Shown one piece after another: positions 60,577-64,000 of a DNA stretch of 64,000 nt (its first letter is position 1; each line of letters begins with the position of its first letter). The position numbers and the translations under genes are program-made. The notes beneath the pieces are model-generated. The model was not told the DNA's origin, did not search any database, and was given only the letters and a program-made list of their open reading frames with translations. Origin of the DNA: Prevotella sp. UBA6994 (GTDB lineage: Bacteria; Bacteroidota; Bacteroidia; Bacteroidales; Bacteroidaceae); NCBI GenBank assembly GCA_002449845.1, contig DJXW01000030.1, forward strand, positions 1 to 64,000, given 5' to 3'.

Positions 60577-60687
60577 GTATTGCATTCGTTTTTTCGTAAC
60601 TCTGGTTATGTAGAAGTTACTGACACTCGGCAATAAAAAGAAAAACTGATTTTTCTTTTGTATTGCACTCGTTTTTTCGTAACTTTG
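60577..60687 (+). promoter_or_regulatory. fabD promoter, with a duplicated upstream copy
   Basis: TTTG at 60657-60660, 19 bases, TAACTTTG at 60680-60687: a perfect vegetative promoter. The 25 bases around it (GTATTGCACTCGTTTTTTCG then TAACT, 60660-60684) recur at 60577-60601 with one change, where the -7 has decayed to TAACTCTG and the upstream TTTG is lost. Confidence 0.75.
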
Positions 60688-60721
60688 CACATGAAAATAA
60701 ATCTTTAATATGTAATTGAAA

Positions 60722-61609
60722 ATGAAAGCATTTGTATTTCCAGGGCAAGGTGCCCAATTTGTAGGAATGGGTAAGGATTTGTATGAGAACAACGCATTGG
60801 CAAAAGAACTTTTTGACAAGGCCAATGAAGTTCTCGGTTTCAGAATAACGGATATTATGTTTGACGGTACTGCCGAAGAACTCAAACAGACGAAGGTAAC
60901 GCAACCCGCAGTATTTCTTCATAGCGTCATTTCTGCTCTTTGCATGGGCGACGCATTCCAACCTGACATGGTGGCAGGTCACTCTTTAGGAGAATTTTCT
61001 GCACTGACGGCAGCTGGAGCATTGAGCTTCGAGGATGGTTTGAAACTGGTACATGCTCGTGCAATGGCTATGCAAAAGGCTTGTGAGAAGGCTCCCGGTA
61101 CGATGGCTGCTGTTATTGCATTGCCCGATGAAAAGATTGAAGAGGTATGTGCGCAGGTAAGCACCGATGATTGCGTGGCTGTTCCCGCCAATTACAACTG
61201 TCCAGGACAGTTGGTTATCTCTGGTAACGTTGAGGCTATCGAAAAAGCATGTGTGTTGTTGAAGGAGGCTGGTGCCAAGCGTGCTTTGATGTTGCCCGTT
61301 AGTGGTGCGTTCCACTCTCCTTTGATGCAGCCTGCTAAGGATGAGCTTCAGGCAGCGATAGAAGCCACTGAGGTGAAGGCTCCTAAGTGTCCTATCTATC
61401 AGAATGTAGATGCTAAACCTCATACAGACCCTGCTGAAATCAAGGCAAACCTCATTGCCCAGTTGACCAGCTCTGTTCGTTGGACCGCAAGTGTACAAAA
61501 CATGATTGCTGATGGTGCAACCGACTTCACCGAGTGTGGTCCAGGTAAGGCTCTGCAAGGTATGATAGCCAAGATTTCTAAAGAGGTTACCGCACACGGT
61601 ATAGAATAA
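60722..61609 (+). CDS. fabD: Malonyl-CoA:acyl-carrier-protein transacylase
   Basis: 295 residues from the ATG at 60722 (MKAFVFPGQGAQFVGMGKDL). The nucleophile Ser lies in VAGHSLGEFSAL, the conserved Gln in FPGQGAQ, the binding Arg in LVHARAMAMQ and the catalytic His in PVSGAFHSPLM. It loads malonyl groups on acyl carrier protein for fatty acid synthesis. Usually it lies with other fab genes; here it stands alone before a GH13 gene that starts eight bases later. Confidence 0.96.
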   Translation: MKAFVFPGQGAQFVGMGKDLYENNALAKELFDKANEVLGFRITDIMFDGTAEELKQTKVTQPAVFLHSVISALCMGDAFQPDMVAGHSLGEFSALTAAGALSFEDGLKLVHARAMAMQKACEKAPGTMAAVIALPDEKIEEVCAQVSTDDCVAVPANYNCPGQLVISGNVEAIEKACVLLKEAGAKRALMLPVSGAFHSPLMQPAKDELQAAIEATEVKAPKCPIYQNVDAKPHTDPAEIKANLIAQLTSSVRWTASVQNMIADGATDFTECGPGKALQGMIAKISKEVTAHGIE

Positions 61610-61616
61610 CGAGTCA

Positions 61617-63266
61617 ATGGAAAAAATACTGATATATCAAGTATTGACACGTCTTTTCGGCAATCGTAAACCGTCTCATGTAGAGAACGGGACGATTGCC
61701 GAAAATGGTTGTGGCAAGATGAACCAGTTTACATCCACAGAACTGAAAAGAATTGTGGGTATGGGATTTAGCCATATATGGTACACGGGTGTCATCCGTC
61801 ATGCAACGCAAACCGACTATTCTGCTTTTGGTATTCCTCGCAATCATCCCGCTATCGTCAAGGGAAAGGCTGGCTCCCCATACGCCATTACTGACTATTA
61901 CGATGTAGATCCCGACTTGGCGGTGAACGTTGACAAGCGCATGGAAGAGTTTGAAAGTCTTGTTGAACGCACTCATCAGGCTGGATTGAAGGTTATCATC
62001 GACTTCGTTCCCAACCACGTGGCTCGTCAGTATAGGTCATTGCATAAACCCAGAAGGGTGAAGGATTTAGGCGAGGGCGATTGTGTGACAGATGGTTTCA
62101 ATCCACAGAACAATTTCTATTATTGTCCTGGTCAACCGTTTGTTCCGTATTTCGATTTGTACCACGGAGAGAAAGAGCCTTACCAGGAGTTTCCTGCCAA
62201 GGCAACGGGCAATGATCATTTCGATAATGCACCGGGAATGAATGATTGGTATGAAACGGTGAAGTTGAACTATGGCGTAGATTATTATGCAGGTAGGGTA
62301 GGGCATTTCGACCCGATTCCCAACACTTGGCTCAAGATGACCGACATTCTGCTGTTTTGGGCGAAGAAGGGCATTGATGCTTTCCGTTGTGACATGGCTG
62401 AAATGGTTCCTGCCGAGTTTTGGGCATACGCCACCACTATTGTCAAGAAGAAGTTCAAGCACATCCAATTCATAGGTGAGGTATATAATCCCAATGAATA
62501 TCGTCGATACATAGCCAGTGGTTTCGATTATCTCTATGATAAGGTAGGAATGTACGATACCATGCGAGCCGTAACCTGCCATCAGATGCCTGCCTCGTCG
62601 ATTAGCCAAGCATGGCAACAAACGGATGATATTCGCAATCACATGCTCTATTTCTTGGAAAATCATGATGAGCAGCGCATTGGCAGTGATTTCTTTGCCG
62701 GAAATGGTAAGAAAGGCGTTCCCGCATTGATAGCCTCGGTGTTGATGCAGCAAAATCCTTTCATGCTCTATTTTGGTGAGGAATATGGTGAAAGAGGAAT
62801 GGATCAGGAGGGATTTAGTGGTAAAGACGGACGCACTACCATATTTGATTATTGGTCAGTGGATACACTTTGCAGGGCTACAGCCAAGACATTGACTGAT
62901 GAAGAGAAGCAACTCTTCGACCTTCATAAGAAACTATTGAACATGGCTCGCAAGGAGAAAGCGGTTAGCGATGGCTCGTTCTTCGATTTGATGTACGTCA
63001 ATGGTCATCTCCACCGCCAATATGTGTTCCTTCGTAGGGCAGGGGATGAACTACTGTTGGTGGTTGTCAACTTTGAGGATGCTCCAGTTACCGTTGATGT
63101 TCACCTTCCTGCTCATGCCTTTGATTACCTTCATATACCTGAGAAAAATGTGACGGCTACCGATTTGCTTAGTAAGCAGAAATGCAAGATGATGCTGCAA
63201 AAAGACGGCGTGGTAACCTTGTCCGTTGATGGTAGAAGTGGAAACGTGTGGAAAATAAAAGCCTGA
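61617..63266 (+). CDS. GH13 alpha-amylase-family protein, cytoplasmic
   Basis: 549 residues, no signal peptide (MEKILIYQVLTRLFGNRKPS). GH13 blocks: VIIDFVPNHVARQ (region I), GIDAFRCDMAEMVPAEFW with the nucleophile Asp (region II), IQFIGEVYNPNEY with the acid/base Glu (region III) and FLENHDEQRIGSDF with the third Asp (region IV). A C-terminal beta domain follows (LLVVVNFEDAPVTVDVHLP). It probably acts on intracellular maltooligosaccharides or glycogen. It shares a transcript with fabD and the tRNA-editing protein. Confidence 0.9.
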   Translation: MEKILIYQVLTRLFGNRKPSHVENGTIAENGCGKMNQFTSTELKRIVGMGFSHIWYTGVIRHATQTDYSAFGIPRNHPAIVKGKAGSPYAITDYYDVDPDLAVNVDKRMEEFESLVERTHQAGLKVIIDFVPNHVARQYRSLHKPRRVKDLGEGDCVTDGFNPQNNFYYCPGQPFVPYFDLYHGEKEPYQEFPAKATGNDHFDNAPGMNDWYETVKLNYGVDYYAGRVGHFDPIPNTWLKMTDILLFWAKKGIDAFRCDMAEMVPAEFWAYATTIVKKKFKHIQFIGEVYNPNEYRRYIASGFDYLYDKVGMYDTMRAVTCHQMPASSISQAWQQTDDIRNHMLYFLENHDEQRIGSDFFAGNGKKGVPALIASVLMQQNPFMLYFGEEYGERGMDQEGFSGKDGRTTIFDYWSVDTLCRATAKTLTDEEKQLFDLHKKLLNMARKEKAVSDGSFFDLMYVNGHLHRQYVFLRRAGDELLLVVVNFEDAPVTVDVHLPAHAFDYLHIPEKNVTATDLLSKQKCKMMLQKDGVVTLSVDGRSGNVWKIKA

Positions 63267-63270
63267 TAAT

Positions 63271-63738
63271 ATGAATGATATCGTACTGAATGATCACAAC
63301 AAAGATGAGTTCCCGCCTGCCCATACGGCAGAACATCTCCTTAACCAAGTTATGGTGAGGATGTTTGGGTGTGAGCGTAGCAGAAATGCCCATATTGAGA
63401 GGAAGAAAAGCAAGATTAGTTATATCTTGGATCATAAGCCCGACAGGAAAGAGGAAAGGGAGATAGAACGAACCATGAATGAGTTGATTGAACAAGACCT
63501 GCCTGTCACGTTCGAGTTCGTGGATAGAGATCATATACCTGACAACGTGCAAATAGACCGTTTGCCGGAAGATGCGTCAGAGATGATTCGTTTGGTACGT
63601 ATCGGAGACTTCGATGTTTGTCCTTGCATTGGTAAGCATGTGCGCTCAACATCTCAAATCGGTCGTTTTGAGATGTTGGGAACCAATTGGGACCAATCCA
63701 CTCGCTCTTTCCGTATTCGCTATAAGGTGATTCAGTGA
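63271..63738 (+). CDS. Alanyl-tRNA editing (AlaX-like) domain protein
   Basis: 155 residues. Zinc-binding motifs of the threonyl/alanyl-tRNA synthetase second additional domain are visible: AHTAEHLLNQVM (HxxxH) and CPCIGKHVRSTSQIG (CxxxH). The domain hydrolyses mischarged Ser- or Gly-tRNA(Ala). The family usually reads ...GRFEMLG... as here, and the length is that of short stand-alone editors. It starts four bases after the GH13 gene ends, so it is part of that operon. Confidence 0.85.
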   Translation: MNDIVLNDHNKDEFPPAHTAEHLLNQVMVRMFGCERSRNAHIERKKSKISYILDHKPDRKEEREIERTMNELIEQDLPVTFEFVDRDHIPDNVQIDRLPEDASEMIRLVRIGDFDVCPCIGKHVRSTSQIGRFEMLGTNWDQSTRSFRIRYKVIQ

Positions 63739-63767
63739 TTTTTTAATTCAGTGGTGTTTAAAGGTAA

Positions 63768-63824
63768 TCTCTTGCTTCTTGCTTCTCACCTCTTGCTTCT
63801 TACTACTCACCCCTCACCCCTAAT
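63768..63824. repeat. TCTTGCT/TCTCACC heptad array
   Basis: About eight seven-base units (TCTTGCT, TCTTGCT, TCTCACC, TCTTGCT, TCTTACT, ACTCACC, CCTCACC) between the editing gene and the terminator. Related to the CTCTCAC arm elsewhere in the window. Confidence 0.8.
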
Positions 63825-63863
63825 AAAAAAAGAGTCCCGAAAAACTTCCAGGACTCTTTTTTT
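63825..63863. terminator. Bidirectional intrinsic terminator
   Basis: AAAAAAAGAGTCC (63825-63837) and GGACTCTTTTTTT (63851-63863) are perfectly complementary around a 13-base loop, with A and T tracts at both sides, so it can act for the plus operon and for the convergent minus gene. Confidence 0.9.
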
Positions 63864-63867
63864 CGCT

Positions 63868-64000
63868 TTACTTGGTCTCTATCTCTTCCTTCATGTCTAT
63901 GAATTCCTGTTTTTTATTATAGAATTCATATTGTAAGAATGCCAGTTTATTGGAAGAGATAACATGTACACCAAATCCGTATTTCATTTGCCATTTCATT
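63868..64000 (-). CDS. C-terminal end of an unidentified gene (runs off the window)
   Basis: A minus-strand frame ends at the TAA 63868-63870, just inside the bidirectional terminator. The visible 43 codons read KYGFGVHVISSNKLAFLQYE and then FYNKKQEFIDMKEEIETK, ending the protein. There is an ATG at 63997-63999, but a longer protein continuing past the window edge is likelier. No family recognised. Confidence 0.5.
   Translation of the reverse strand, partial: MKWQMKYGFGVHVISSNKLAFLQYEFYNKKQEFIDMKEEIETK

Noticed and set aside
61614..62018. Minus-strand frames opposite fabD and the GH13 gene
   Set aside because: Antisense shadows; the plus-strand proteins carry complete family motifs.
1..64000. 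tRNA, rRNA, riboswitch and insertion-sequence search by eye
   Set aside because: No cloverleaf with a usable anticodon arm and TTCGA loop, no rRNA-like stretch and no transposase were recognised; a covariance-model scan would be needed to exclude small RNAs.

Overview
The window looks like a chromosome segment from a member of the Bacteroidota, most likely Bacteroidales of the Prevotella/Segatella type. The signs are promoters of the TAnnTTTG type with an upstream TTTG about 19-20 bases away, secreted enzymes with Bacteroidales signal peptides and lipoboxes, an RprX/RprY-like two-component pair, an ECF sigma factor coupled to a membrane-anchored beta-barrel protein, and a large plant-polysaccharide locus. 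No tRNA, rRNA, CRISPR array, insertion sequence or phage gene was seen.

Layout. 1-6630 (minus strand): an envelope operon with a CPA2 antiporter, a PAP2 phosphatase joined to an outer-membrane barrel, an RND adaptor and the start of an RND pump. It lies beside an AraC-type membrane regulator (6768-7907), with a perfect 17-bp direct repeat at 21-bp spacing between them. 8450-26818 (minus): a six-gene polysaccharide operon (GH43-like/GH143/GH142 fusion, STN-esterase, GH95, GH140, GH78-sialidase fusion, GH2) plus a separate beta-helix protein. The enzyme set matches rhamnogalacturonan-II (RG-II) breakdown. 27677-43690 (plus): a pyruvate aldolase, a sodium:solute symporter, a frameshifted four-helix-bundle gene, fucose isomerase, two secreted pectin-type proteins, and a split transketolase, FGGY kinase and sugar isomerase that together resemble the D-apiose pathway. 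43802-46698 (minus): alcohol dehydrogenase, lactonase and aldo/keto reductase resembling an L-galactose oxidation route. 46863-52590: an AlbA-type regulator, an acetylesterase, topoisomerase III and a LUD protein. 52901-63738: housekeeping genes (rprXY-like pair, rplU-rpmA, rpsF-rpsR-rplI, ECF sigma pair, fabD, a GH13 enzyme, an alanyl-tRNA editing protein).

How they work together. I infer that extracellular or periplasmic enzymes strip RG-II side chains and that the nearby cytoplasmic genes consume the released rare sugars: apiose (GH140, then isomerase, kinase and transketolase), L-galactose (GH95, then reductase, lactonase and dehydrogenase) and possibly Kdo (sialidase-like domain, then aldolase and FucI).

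Repeats are the unexpected part. (1) A roughly 370-bp intergenic element occurs three times in unrelated contexts; it carries 3-4 near-palindromic 15-mers at 21-22 bp period and hairpins whose sequence changes while pairing is kept. (2) Seven-base-period repeats occur between genes. A specific heptad-armed inverted element has entered the reading frames of three unrelated enzymes, encoding the same peptide each time. (3) A 108-bp unit is repeated in frame twice within one glycosidase. I do not recognise these elements from the literature.
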